Part shown: positions 1 to 6,975 of the stretch, in pieces
How positions within the stretch are numbered: position 1 is the first letter of the stretch
Layout of the letters: each line of letters opens with the position of its first letter
NCBI GenBank assembly: GCA_030653035.1
Contig: JAUSAB010000085.1
Span: 1-51,069, forward strand
DNA length: 51,069 bases
DNA from: Desulfocapsaceae bacterium
GTDB taxonomy: Bacteria; Desulfobacterota; Desulfobulbia; Desulfobulbales; Desulfocapsaceae
Reading direction: 5' to 3'
Notes under the pieces: model-generated
The model's input: only the letters and a program-made list of their open reading frames with translations
What the model was told of the DNA's origin: nothing
Database searches by the model: none
Translations under genes and position numbers: made by a program

Positions 1-141
1 GAGCCTCTTGCAACATGAAGATTTTCGTCCAAAATCGAGGCATGCGAAAAATTTTACCGCAGGCATATAGTTGATATTCCGAGGATAAAATTTTGAGCAT
101 AACGAAGAGATTGGGCGAAAAGATCATTTTGCAAGAGGCTC
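1..141. repeat. MITE-like imperfect palindromic element
   Basis: The first 18 bases and the reverse complement of 124-141 agree at 17 of 18 positions (outer arm gagcctcttgca). Weaker pairing continues inward, for example ttttcgtcca at 22-31 against the complement of 112-121, and a shared aaaatttta block on both arms. The whole 141 bases therefore form a long imperfect inverted repeat centred near 65-78. There is no room for a transposase, so it resembles a miniature inverted-repeat element. Its right end lies six bases from the ricT stop codon, so it could also act as a 3' hairpin for that gene. The left end coincides with the window edge and may be incomplete. Confidence 0.55.
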
Positions 142-146
142 AGTTA

Positions 147-1043
147 TTACTTCTTTTCCTTCTTCCCACTTTCCTCAGTTTTAACAGGCTCACAGTTCTG
201 CCACTGTTCTTTGGTCAACAGATGGGTCTCCCCCTGGCTGTCGCTGACCTGTATGGTTTGCTGCAAAGGGTTCTGCCGTTTGACCAGAAACACTTCTTCG
301 CCAATCTTGATCCGCTTGCCGGTCTTGGGCATCCCTTTCCGCTCCCGGCGATAAGTGGAATATTCATAGGTCAAACAACAAAGCAGACGATTACAGATCC
401 CTGATATCTTGGTGGGATTCAGGGGGAGATCCTGTTCTTTGGCCATTTTGATCGAGACGGAATCAAACTCGTCCATAAAAACAGAACAGCACAACTCCCG
501 CCCACAGGTACCAAGACCGCCAATCATCTTGGTTTCATGCCGCACCCCGACCTGCCGCATCTCCACCCTGGTATGAAACTCCAACACCAGGTCTTTCACC
601 AGATCCCGGAAATCGATACGATTATTGGCAGTGAAATAAAAGACAATCTTGCTGCCATTAAAATACCGTTCGGCCCGCACCAGTCGCATCGACAGCTTAT
701 GCTGCTCAATAAGAGACTTGCAGACCAGAAAAGCTGTCCCTTCCCAGGAGGTAATATTGGTATATCGCCCGATCTCTTCCTGATTCGCACGACGGGCCAG
801 AACATAGGTGGCATGACGTTTCATCCCGCAGCCCTGACAGGAAGGGGCGCGACCGAGGAGGATTGCCGGTTCGTTGCCATGATCCGTTTTAACCATCACC
901 ACATCTCGGGCCTTAAAATCAGAAAGCTCCGACGAAGCCGTAAACTCCTGCCCTTGCGCGCGAAAAGAGATACGATAGAAGGATATCTGATCTTCTCCTG
1001 ACTGCCTCTTTTGTTCTCCACTCTCTTCCTGCTGTGCTGACAT
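147..1043 (-). CDS. ricT: PSP1-domain protein RicT (YaaT family)
   Basis: A 298-residue PSP1-family protein. The diagnostic block GGLGTCGRELCCS followed by SGICNRLLCCLTYE is seen around residues 175-225, with a further SCQGCG cysteine cluster near residue 70. In Bacillus, RicT forms an Fe-S-containing complex with RicA and RicF that modulates RNase Y and phosphorelay activity; elsewhere the role is less clear. The gene lies downstream of holB on the same strand, a linkage also seen in Firmicutes (holB-yaaT), which supports the call. The C-terminal tail is charged (KTEESGKKEKK). The start ATG at 1043 has no clear Shine-Dalgarno sequence and follows an AT-rich stretch that could hold its own promoter. 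Partners RicA and RicF are not present here. Confidence 0.88.
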   Translation of the reverse strand: MSAQQEESGEQKRQSGEDQISFYRISFRAQGQEFTASSELSDFKARDVVMVKTDHGNEPAILLGRAPSCQGCGMKRHATYVLARRANQEEIGRYTNITSWEGTAFLVCKSLIEQHKLSMRLVRAERYFNGSKIVFYFTANNRIDFRDLVKDLVLEFHTRVEMRQVGVRHETKMIGGLGTCGRELCCSVFMDEFDSVSIKMAKEQDLPLNPTKISGICNRLLCCLTYEYSTYRRERKGMPKTGKRIKIGEEVFLVKRQNPLQQTIQVSDSQGETHLLTKEQWQNCEPVKTEESGKKEKK

Positions 1044-1127
1044 AAATATATACTTTTATAGTTAAAATTACTCGGGATGTTTTGTCGGGTTAAAACCCGC
1101 CCCTGTATGTTGTCTGCCAGACGCCAC

Positions 1128-1226
1128 TCAAAGAAACAGCCGGGAAAGATTGGCTGTTTCTTTGAAGCGGCATAAGGTGCCGTAACAAAATGAACGAAAA
1201 AGCACGTTCCTTTCGCAACGGCACCT
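1128..1226. promoter_or_regulatory. Two stem-loops between holB and ricT
   Basis: Two perfect inverted repeats fill this short gap. One is a 14-bp stem, 1128-1141 against 1152-1165, with a 10-base loop. The other is a 9-bp stem, 1175-1183 against 1218-1226, which encloses a small gaacg/cgttc hairpin at 1192-1209. Neither is followed by a T-run on either strand, so a simple intrinsic terminator is not supported. They could be an mRNA processing or stability signal in the holB-ricT transcript, or a degenerate palindromic repeat. Confidence 0.4.
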
Positions 1227-1232
1227 AAACAC

Positions 1233-2249
1233 TTATTGCTGCAACTGAAACAGAAGCACCTCGCACACCAGGGTACGACTGCAATTCCGGCCAAGTTCTT
1301 TTTCAGCTCGATCAACCGCATGCAGCTTATCAAAAAGCTGATGGAAATTCCAGCATCGCCGTTTACTCCCTCGCGCAACCTCTCCCAAGGCTGTCGACTC
1401 ATGCCCCTCCTGACCCAAGGAGTCAGCAAACAGGAGATCCCGCAGCCAGATACGCAGCAAACCCAGAAGAGGAAGCAGATCTTCCTTTAGGGCCGCCATG
1501 GTTTCAGCCGCCTGCAGCAACATCCCCACATCGCGGCTGCCGTCGTGCCCCGGATCAGAGATGAGTGCCACCACCTCCCGCCAGATCGCCACCATCTCTT
1601 TGCGATATAAGAGCAAGGCCTGACCGGGACAGCCCTCCGAAAGACGGGCCAGCAAACGGGCGGTTTCATAATCCAGTTCTGGCAATTCCCGCACCAGGAT
1701 CTGCGCAGTCTCCTCCTGGCCCAGGCTGAAAAAAGGAACCACCTGACACCGGGAACTTATGGTAATCAAGACATCCCGGGCTGCGGCCGCCGTCAGGATC
1801 AGCAGATTATTATCCGGCGGCTCTTCCAAGGTCTTCAGCAGACTGTTTGCCGCCTCCGGCCGCATGGTATGGATATCCTCGAGCAGCACCACCCGGACAG
1901 AAGATTCATAGGGCGGATAGGAAAGCGCCTGGATCATCTCCCGGATACGATCGATCTTGATCACCCCTTTTTCCGGGCTGATTACCAGAAAATCAGGGTG
2001 ATTCTCCGAGCTGTATTTCCGGCAGGAGGGGCAATGACCGCAGGCATCCATTCCCTGCCGCTGGCGGCAGTTCACTGCCGCGGCCAGACTTCTGGCAAAA
2101 AGCTGCTTTCCCACCCCGTCCGGCCCCCGGAACAGATAGGCATGGGCCAACTTCCCGGACTCCAGGGCCCGACCCAGCAGGAATTTGGCTTTCTCCTGAC
2201 CAAGCAGGCTGGAAAAAGAAGGAGTTAATTGTTGTTGCCGCGTGCCCAT
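1233..2249 (-). CDS. holB: DNA polymerase III delta' subunit
   Basis: A 338-residue AAA+ clamp-loader subunit that helps load the beta clamp onto primed DNA. It shows a Walker A-like GPDGVGKQ near residue 42, a zinc-binding cysteine cluster CGHCPSC (residues about 70-76), the family signature LLKTLEEPP, and ISSRC (the SRC motif) near residue 165. The length matches HolB. The ATG at 2249 lies two bases after the stop of the upstream HD-domain gene, so the two are co-transcribed and probably translationally coupled; no separate ribosome binding site is visible. Downstream is ricT. DnaX-like paralogues are longer and carry extra C-terminal domains, so HolB is the better name. Confidence 0.92.
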   Translation of the reverse strand: MGTRQQQLTPSFSSLLGQEKAKFLLGRALESGKLAHAYLFRGPDGVGKQLFARSLAAAVNCRQRQGMDACGHCPSCRKYSSENHPDFLVISPEKGVIKIDRIREMIQALSYPPYESSVRVVLLEDIHTMRPEAANSLLKTLEEPPDNNLLILTAAAARDVLITISSRCQVVPFFSLGQEETAQILVRELPELDYETARLLARLSEGCPGQALLLYRKEMVAIWREVVALISDPGHDGSRDVGMLLQAAETMAALKEDLLPLLGLLRIWLRDLLFADSLGQEGHESTALGEVARGSKRRCWNFHQLFDKLHAVDRAEKELGRNCSRTLVCEVLLFQLQQ

Positions 2250-2251
2250 TG

Positions 2252-3289
2252 CTAAAAAAGTGTCTGCTGGCGCGATGGCGTTGGTGCCGTCCGCCGCTCC
2301 TCTGCATGCTCTGCCGTTTCTGCTTCACCCGCCTCGAAAGGACCAAGATAGAGATATCGCTCCAGCGAGCGCTGATACTCGGTCCACTGCAAACCCGGCT
2401 CTTTCATCTTCTTGCGCAGCTGCTCCATCAGGTTCATCTTGGCGTCGAGGTCATCAACAAAGCTGAGGAGAATAGCCTCAACCGTCATGGGGACGGTGGG
2501 CGACCCGAACTCCTTACGGCCATGATGGCTGAGAATCAGGTGTTGCAACTGGGTGAGGAGTTCCGGTGGGAAGTCCTTGATATGGGCTGCCGCCTCAGCC
2601 ACCATTTCGCTGCCCATGACCAGATGCCCCTTCAGCCGACCCTGGGGAGTATAGTCAATCACGGCCACCTCCATCACCAGTTCTTCCACCTTGCCGATAT
2701 CATGAAGCAGGGCCCCGGCCAGGAGCAGGGAACGATCCACCCCCGAATAATGGGTGGCCAGACTGTCGGCAATCCGGGCCACCGAGAGGGAATGCTCCAA
2801 CAGGCCACCCAGATAGGCGTGATGAATCCCTTTAGCCGCCGGGGCATCCTGAAAACGCTGCCACAAGGGTTCTTTCTTGAAAAAAATCTGTAACAGTTTT
2901 TTTAAGAAAGGATTTTTCACCGAGGTGACAAGCGCCTGCAGATCCCGGGCCAGCGCCTCCCGGTCCTGATCACAGACCAAGACGAAATCAGCAAGATCAA
3001 CCTCATTGCGATCAACCGCACGGGCGGCATCGATCTTGAGCTGCAACTTATTCTGATACGACGTAACCTGACCGCTCAGGTGAACAAATTGACCAACCTG
3101 ACATACCCCTTGCAACTCCTCGACCTGATCCCAGATCGGCCCACCGATCTCACCGCTCCTGTCCACGACTTCAAGGATCAGATAGGGTTTGCCGGCCCGG
3201 GTCTCGGCCAGACGCGCCGTCTTGACCACAAAGAAATCATCCAGCCGGTCGCCCTCTTTGAGCTGATCTATAAACTGTGTCTTGTGCAT
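2252..3289 (-). CDS. OB-fold/HD-domain 3'-5' exoribonuclease (YhaM-like)
   Basis: A 345-residue protein with an N-terminal OB-type nucleic-acid-binding fold (about residues 10-95) and a metal-dependent HD domain. HD-domain ligands are visible as HHAYLGGLLEHS, then ALLHDIGK, GHLVMGSEM and LILSHHG, ending with SFVDDLDAKM. This order is that of the YhaM/CBF1 family, which trims RNA or single-stranded DNA 3' ends. The ATG at 3289 has an aggag ribosome binding site about six bases upstream. It begins the tight yhaM-like/holB/ricT run. The last ~25 residues are low-complexity and acidic (EAGEAETAEHAEE). The exact substrate cannot be told from sequence. Confidence 0.85.
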   Translation of the reverse strand: MHKTQFIDQLKEGDRLDDFFVVKTARLAETRAGKPYLILEVVDRSGEIGGPIWDQVEELQGVCQVGQFVHLSGQVTSYQNKLQLKIDAARAVDRNEVDLADFVLVCDQDREALARDLQALVTSVKNPFLKKLLQIFFKKEPLWQRFQDAPAAKGIHHAYLGGLLEHSLSVARIADSLATHYSGVDRSLLLAGALLHDIGKVEELVMEVAVIDYTPQGRLKGHLVMGSEMVAEAAAHIKDFPPELLTQLQHLILSHHGRKEFGSPTVPMTVEAILLSFVDDLDAKMNLMEQLRKKMKEPGLQWTEYQRSLERYLYLGPFEAGEAETAEHAEERRTAPTPSRQQTLF

Positions 3290-3336
3290 GATCAGGCTCC
3301 TGCCTTTTCACTAATTCTCAATATTTATCAACAATA

Positions 3337-3660
3337 CTAAAGACATTTATCATCCACGTTTACCGCCCTAAGCCGTCGGCTGGATAGCTTTATCTGGCCA
3401 ATCTTCACCAATGGAGCTTCACCAATGGTAAAAGATTGCCCGAGAGTTCGAAAATGAGCAAATTGCTTTTTCTTTAATTTACCGTGAATTTTCTCAAACG
3501 ATCTCACCACATCTTCAGCATATAACCTCTCGCCACAATGAAGACAGACCTCAGCAACCACTTTTATTGATGCTGTATTTCCTCCTCCCTTGAGCAACTT
3601 TTCTACAAACCTGTCTTCTAAATCACCGCCACATACCGGACATTTTTCAAATGGTTTCAT
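3337..3660 (-). CDS. YgiT-type zinc-finger protein (antitoxin-like)
   Basis: A 107-residue protein with two CXXC zinc knuckles, CPVCGG near residue 8 and CLHCGERLY near residue 40, separated by the GGGNTA segment typical of YgiT-type zinc fingers (the N-terminal domain of MqsA). It has no evident helix-turn-helix, so it is the short class usually found beside DUF4258 or other small partners. The last ~35 residues (after LGQSF) extend beyond the usual domain and are basic. The gene has a gaggg site before its ATG. Its start would be overlapped 14 bases by the DUF4258 reading frame if that gene were unshifted. Lower GC than flanking housekeeping genes hints at acquisition. Confidence 0.75.
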   Translation of the reverse strand: MKPFEKCPVCGGDLEDRFVEKLLKGGGNTASIKVVAEVCLHCGERLYAEDVVRSFEKIHGKLKKKQFAHFRTLGQSFTIGEAPLVKIGQIKLSSRRLRAVNVDDKCL

Positions 3661-3975
3661 TTTTTACCCTCACTTTCCAATTAAGCCACCGTGTTGGATC
3701 TGGTCGATAAACTGTCATCAGGACTACTACCCAGGAATTGCCGGGATATACGCCCAAACGCTGTGAATCGGCTCACCGGAAAAGGTCATACCCATAATCA
3801 GGCAACTTGGATAAGGCTTGTCATTTGAATAATTCTCAATAATTTCACCGTGGAGTACAGAAAAATATATCTCTTCGAATGTCAGGCTATCATCTACGGC
3901 TTCATCGTCTGCATGGTCAGTAATCCTCACCCGACTATTACGAATAGCCACGATTATGTTTTCAATATCTATCAT
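3647..3975 (-). pseudogene. DUF4258 toxin-like gene, frameshifted
   Basis: The open frame from 3975 to 3727 encodes 82 residues that begin like a DUF4258 protein (ITDHADDEAVDD, GEIIENYSNDKPYPSCL, GEPIHSVWAY) and then stops after YIPAIPG. A second frame immediately continues the expected domain end, reading YPGNSWVVVLMTVYRPDPT then RW, and would terminate at 3647 inside the start of the zinc-finger gene. One missing base around 3744-3750 (in gcgtatatccc) explains this. The ATG has a cggag site. DUF4258 and YgiT-type pairs are commonly regarded as toxin-antitoxin modules, with DUF4258 the possible RNase/toxin side. It may be a real inactivation or a sequencing error. Confidence 0.72.
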
Positions 3976-4001
3976 TCGACTCCGACAAATGTACCGTTTC
4001 T

Positions 4002-5099
4002 TTACACGTTAAAACGAAACAGGAGGCAATCGCCATCGGCCACCACATATTCCTTGCCTTCAGAGCGCATCAAGCCCTTGTCCTTGGCCACCGCCTCACT
4101 GCCGCAGGCAATAAAATCCTCATAGGCAATGGTCTCGGCCCGGATAAAACCGCGCTCAAAATCGGAGTGGATCTTGCCGGCCGCCCCCGGTGCCTTGGTG
4201 CCCTTGGCAATCGTCCAGGCCCTGGTCTCTTTCTCGCCCACCGTGTAAAAGGTGATCAGCCCCAGAAGCTCGTATCCCGCATTGATCAGCCGGTTCAATC
4301 CGGGCTCGCTCATCCCCATATCAACCAGAAACTCCTTCTGTTCCTCAGGCGACAACAGGCTCAGCTCCTGTTCGATATTACCGGAAATAACCACCACCGA
4401 CGCCCCTTCCCGGAGGGCGGCCTCTTCCAGCGCACGAACAAGAGGATTGCCGCTCACAGCATCCTCTTCCGCCACATTGGCCACATACAGGACCGGCTTG
4501 GTGGTCAGCAGACAGAGATCACGCAGCAGATCACGCTCCAGGTCCCCATCGGCCTCCACACTGCGGGCCGTCTGCCCGCCATCGAGGACCGCATGCAGTT
4601 TTTCCAGAAACAGGGCCTGAGCCTTATAGACCTTGTCCCCTGATTTGGCCTGACTGAGGGTTTTCTTCAGCCGCTTATCGATAGTATCCAGATCAGCCAG
4701 GATCAACTCCATGTTGATGATCTCACGATCCCGCTCGGGGTCAATAGAACCGTCCACATGGACAACATTCTCATCCTCAAAACAGCGCACCACATGGACA
4801 ATAGCATCTACCTGCCGGATATGGCCAAGAAACTGGTTGCCCAACCCCTCACCCTGGCTGGCACCCTTGACCAGCCCGGCGATATCGACAAACTCCATCT
4901 GGGTCCCAATCTTGACTTTGGTTTTGGCAAGAATTGCCAGGGTATCAAGGCGGAAATCAGGCATGGCCACAATCCCCACATTGGGCTCAATGGTACAAAA
5001 AGGATAATTGGCCGCCTCAATACCAGCAGCGGTCAATGCATTAAAAATTGTTGATTTTCCAACATTTGGCAACCCGACAATGCCACAACGAAAACCCAT
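4002..5099 (-). CDS. ychF: Redox-responsive GTPase/ATPase YchF
   Basis: A 365-residue Obg-class P-loop protein. G1 is GLPNVGKST at residues about 8-16, G3 is DIAGLVKGAS, and the C-terminal TGS domain (about 280-365) contains FYTVGEKETRAWTI and ends EGKEYVVADGDCLLFRFNV. YchF binds ribosomes and, unusually for this class, hydrolyses ATP, linking translation with stress responses. The start is supported by an aggag site 6-7 bases before the ATG. It is divergent from the amidohydrolase gene at 5253 across a 153-bp gap that must hold both promoters. Downstream on the same strand, 26 bases away, starts the DUF4258/zinc-finger pair, which seems to have been placed behind ychF. Length and motifs are canonical. 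Confidence 0.95.
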   Translation of the reverse strand: MGFRCGIVGLPNVGKSTIFNALTAAGIEAANYPFCTIEPNVGIVAMPDFRLDTLAILAKTKVKIGTQMEFVDIAGLVKGASQGEGLGNQFLGHIRQVDAIVHVVRCFEDENVVHVDGSIDPERDREIINMELILADLDTIDKRLKKTLSQAKSGDKVYKAQALFLEKLHAVLDGGQTARSVEADGDLERDLLRDLCLLTTKPVLYVANVAEEDAVSGNPLVRALEEAALREGASVVVISGNIEQELSLLSPEEQKEFLVDMGMSEPGLNRLINAGYELLGLITFYTVGEKETRAWTIAKGTKAPGAAGKIHSDFERGFIRAETIAYEDFIACGSEAVAKDKGLMRSEGKEYVVADGDCLLFRFNV

Positions 5100-5252
5100 A
5101 AAAAACTCCTAAAAGAGAATGCAAGCGCCCAAAAGACACGTATAATTTAAAATATGAAAAGTCCTTCCCGTCAGTTACAAAAAATCTGAAACAGAGTATT
5201 ATACCCTGCTACCAGGGAAAATGCCCCTCTTTTTAAATAACTCCCCCCTCCC

Positions 5253-6584
5253 ATGCCGGACACAATGCCAGATTCCATTTTTATCCACAACTGCACCCTG
5301 ATCACCGCTCCCGGCACCACTCTCCTCCAGAGGGCCTGGCTGCTGACCAAGGGTAACGTCATTGCGGCCATCGGCAGCGCCGACTCCTTGCCGCCCCCGG
5401 AAACTACCACGGCGACAACGATCATTGACGGCCGGGGCGGGCTGCTGGCGCCGGGGCTGATCAATGCTCACAATCACTGCGCCATGACCCTCTTCCGCGG
5501 CATGGCCGATGACCTCGGACTTGCCACTTGGCTGACCAGGCATATCTTCCCCGCCGAGGCAAGGCATGTCAACGAAGAGATGGTCTACCACTGCTCCAAG
5601 CTGGCAGCCGCCGAGATGATGCTCTCCGGCACCACCACCGTCGCCGATGGGTACTTTTTTGAAGGACAGGCAGCGCAAGCCTTTGTCGAAACGGGAATGA
5701 GGGCGATTGCCGCCCATGGGATCATTGATTTCCCCGCCCCCGGCGTACCCAATCCGACCCAAAACATAGAAACAGCAGTCAGGTTTCTGGATACATGGCA
5801 AGGCAGACATCCCCGCATCACCCCGGCGATCTTTGCCCATTCCCCCTATACCTGTTCGAATCAGACCCTGCAACAGGCAAAGGAACTGGCCACCAAAAGA
5901 CAGGTCCCCTTCTTTATCCATGTAGCGGAAAGCCGCCAGGAGCAAGGGATGATCCAGGCTCCCCAAGGGACAAGCCCGATCAGACACCTGGCCGCCTTAG
6001 GTCTGCTGGATCCCGGCACCATCTGTATCCACGGCGTCTGGCTCGATGACGAGGACCTGGACCTGCTCGCCGGCAATGGCGCCGGGGTGGTGGTCTGCCC
6101 CCAGAGCCATCTCAAATTGGCCTCCGGCATGGCCCCGGTCTCAGCCATGATCGAACGTGGAATCAAGGTGGGCCTGGGTACCGACGGCTGTGCCAGCAAT
6201 AACAGCCTGGACATGTTCCGGGAAATGGATATTTTAAGCAAAACTCAGAAAATCCATACCCTGACAGCCACTTCCCTGCCGGCCGCACAGGCATTGACCT
6301 GCGCCACCATCAACAACGCCTCCCTGCTGGGACTGGGGAACATCGCCCAACTAGAACCAGACTACAAGGCCGACCTCATCCTGCTTGACATGCACCAACC
6401 CCACCTGACCCCGTGCTACAATCAGGACCTGCTGGTCTATGCCGCCAGTGGCGCCGACGTTCAGAGCGTCATCATTGATGGCCGCCTGGTCATGCGTGAC
6501 AAAAAGATTCTGAGCTTTGACGTCCAGGCAACCATGGAAGAAGTGCACAGACTGGCCCAAAAAATAAACGCCCCGCAAAAGTAA
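5253..6584 (+). CDS. mtaD: 5-methylthioadenosine/S-adenosylhomocysteine deaminase-type amidohydrolase
   Basis: A 443-residue amidohydrolase of the MtaD/TrzN/SsnA branch. The metal site is complete: NAHNH near residue 74 (HxH), HVAES near 225, HGVWL near 264 and GTDGCASNN near 315. The N- and C-terminal beta-sandwich parts (DGRGGLLAPGLINAHNH; DLILLDMHQPHLTP) are also typical. MtaD-type enzymes deaminate methylthioadenosine and S-adenosylhomocysteine to the inosyl forms for purine and methionine salvage; close relatives act on other purine-like substrates, so specificity is not certain. The start at 5253 has no good Shine-Dalgarno sequence and a second in-frame ATG sits at 5265. It appears monocistronic, divergent from ychF, with a 390-base gap after it. 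Confidence 0.85.
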   Translation: MPDTMPDSIFIHNCTLITAPGTTLLQRAWLLTKGNVIAAIGSADSLPPPETTTATTIIDGRGGLLAPGLINAHNHCAMTLFRGMADDLGLATWLTRHIFPAEARHVNEEMVYHCSKLAAAEMMLSGTTTVADGYFFEGQAAQAFVETGMRAIAAHGIIDFPAPGVPNPTQNIETAVRFLDTWQGRHPRITPAIFAHSPYTCSNQTLQQAKELATKRQVPFFIHVAESRQEQGMIQAPQGTSPIRHLAALGLLDPGTICIHGVWLDDEDLDLLAGNGAGVVVCPQSHLKLASGMAPVSAMIERGIKVGLGTDGCASNNSLDMFREMDILSKTQKIHTLTATSLPAAQALTCATINNASLLGLGNIAQLEPDYKADLILLDMHQPHLTPCYNQDLLVYAASGADVQSVIIDGRLVMRDKKILSFDVQATMEEVHRLAQKINAPQK

Positions 6585-6975
6585 AGAACCAGACATAACC
6601 TGTCGCTGATACCCTGAACAAGTCGGAAGGGATGCCCCGTGTTCAGCTGCGTCTCAATTGAACGGATGGGGAAAAGGAATGTATTATGGGCGACTCCACG
6701 GGAGAGCTTTTTCCATGTTGCCTTTTAACTTGTTGTATCGTATCATAAATTTATGGACTTAGGTCGCAGGGCTACTGGTATGATTTTTCTTTTTTGGGGG
6801 TAACCACGTGGCGGTACCGTTTTCTTCTGGGGGAAGTACAAAGAGAGTTGGTCGGGCCTGATTACAGTGCGGAACCTCTTTTGAAATCGTATCTTTTGTT
6901 TCCTGCCGGATTGCCGAAAAAAGCGACTTCTTATCATTCAAGCAACATCACCCTTTACAAAACGGCCAGAGAACG
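6585..6975 (+). other. Intergenic region before the sensor kinase
   Basis: About 390 bases without a convincing gene. A 7-bp inverted repeat (ctgaaca 6614-6620, tgttcag 6640-6646) could be a weak end signal for the amidohydrolase transcript, but no T-run follows. A TTG-initiated frame from 6794 runs into the kinase gene in a different phase and has no recognisable content. The kinase promoter is presumably here, but no box stands out. Confidence 0.4.

Noticed and set aside
3324-3332. A perfect TTATCAACA DnaA-box-like site between the zinc-finger and HD genes
   Set aside because: A single isolated site is expected by chance in AT-rich DNA; no cluster or unwinding element is present.
5845-5860. 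A gttcgaatc tract resembling a tRNA T-loop
   Set aside because: It lies inside the amidohydrolase coding sequence and no acceptor, D or anticodon arms can be folded around it.
5199-5987. A 262-residue minus-strand frame
   Set aside because: Antisense to the amidohydrolase gene, whose metal-binding motifs prove the plus strand is coding.
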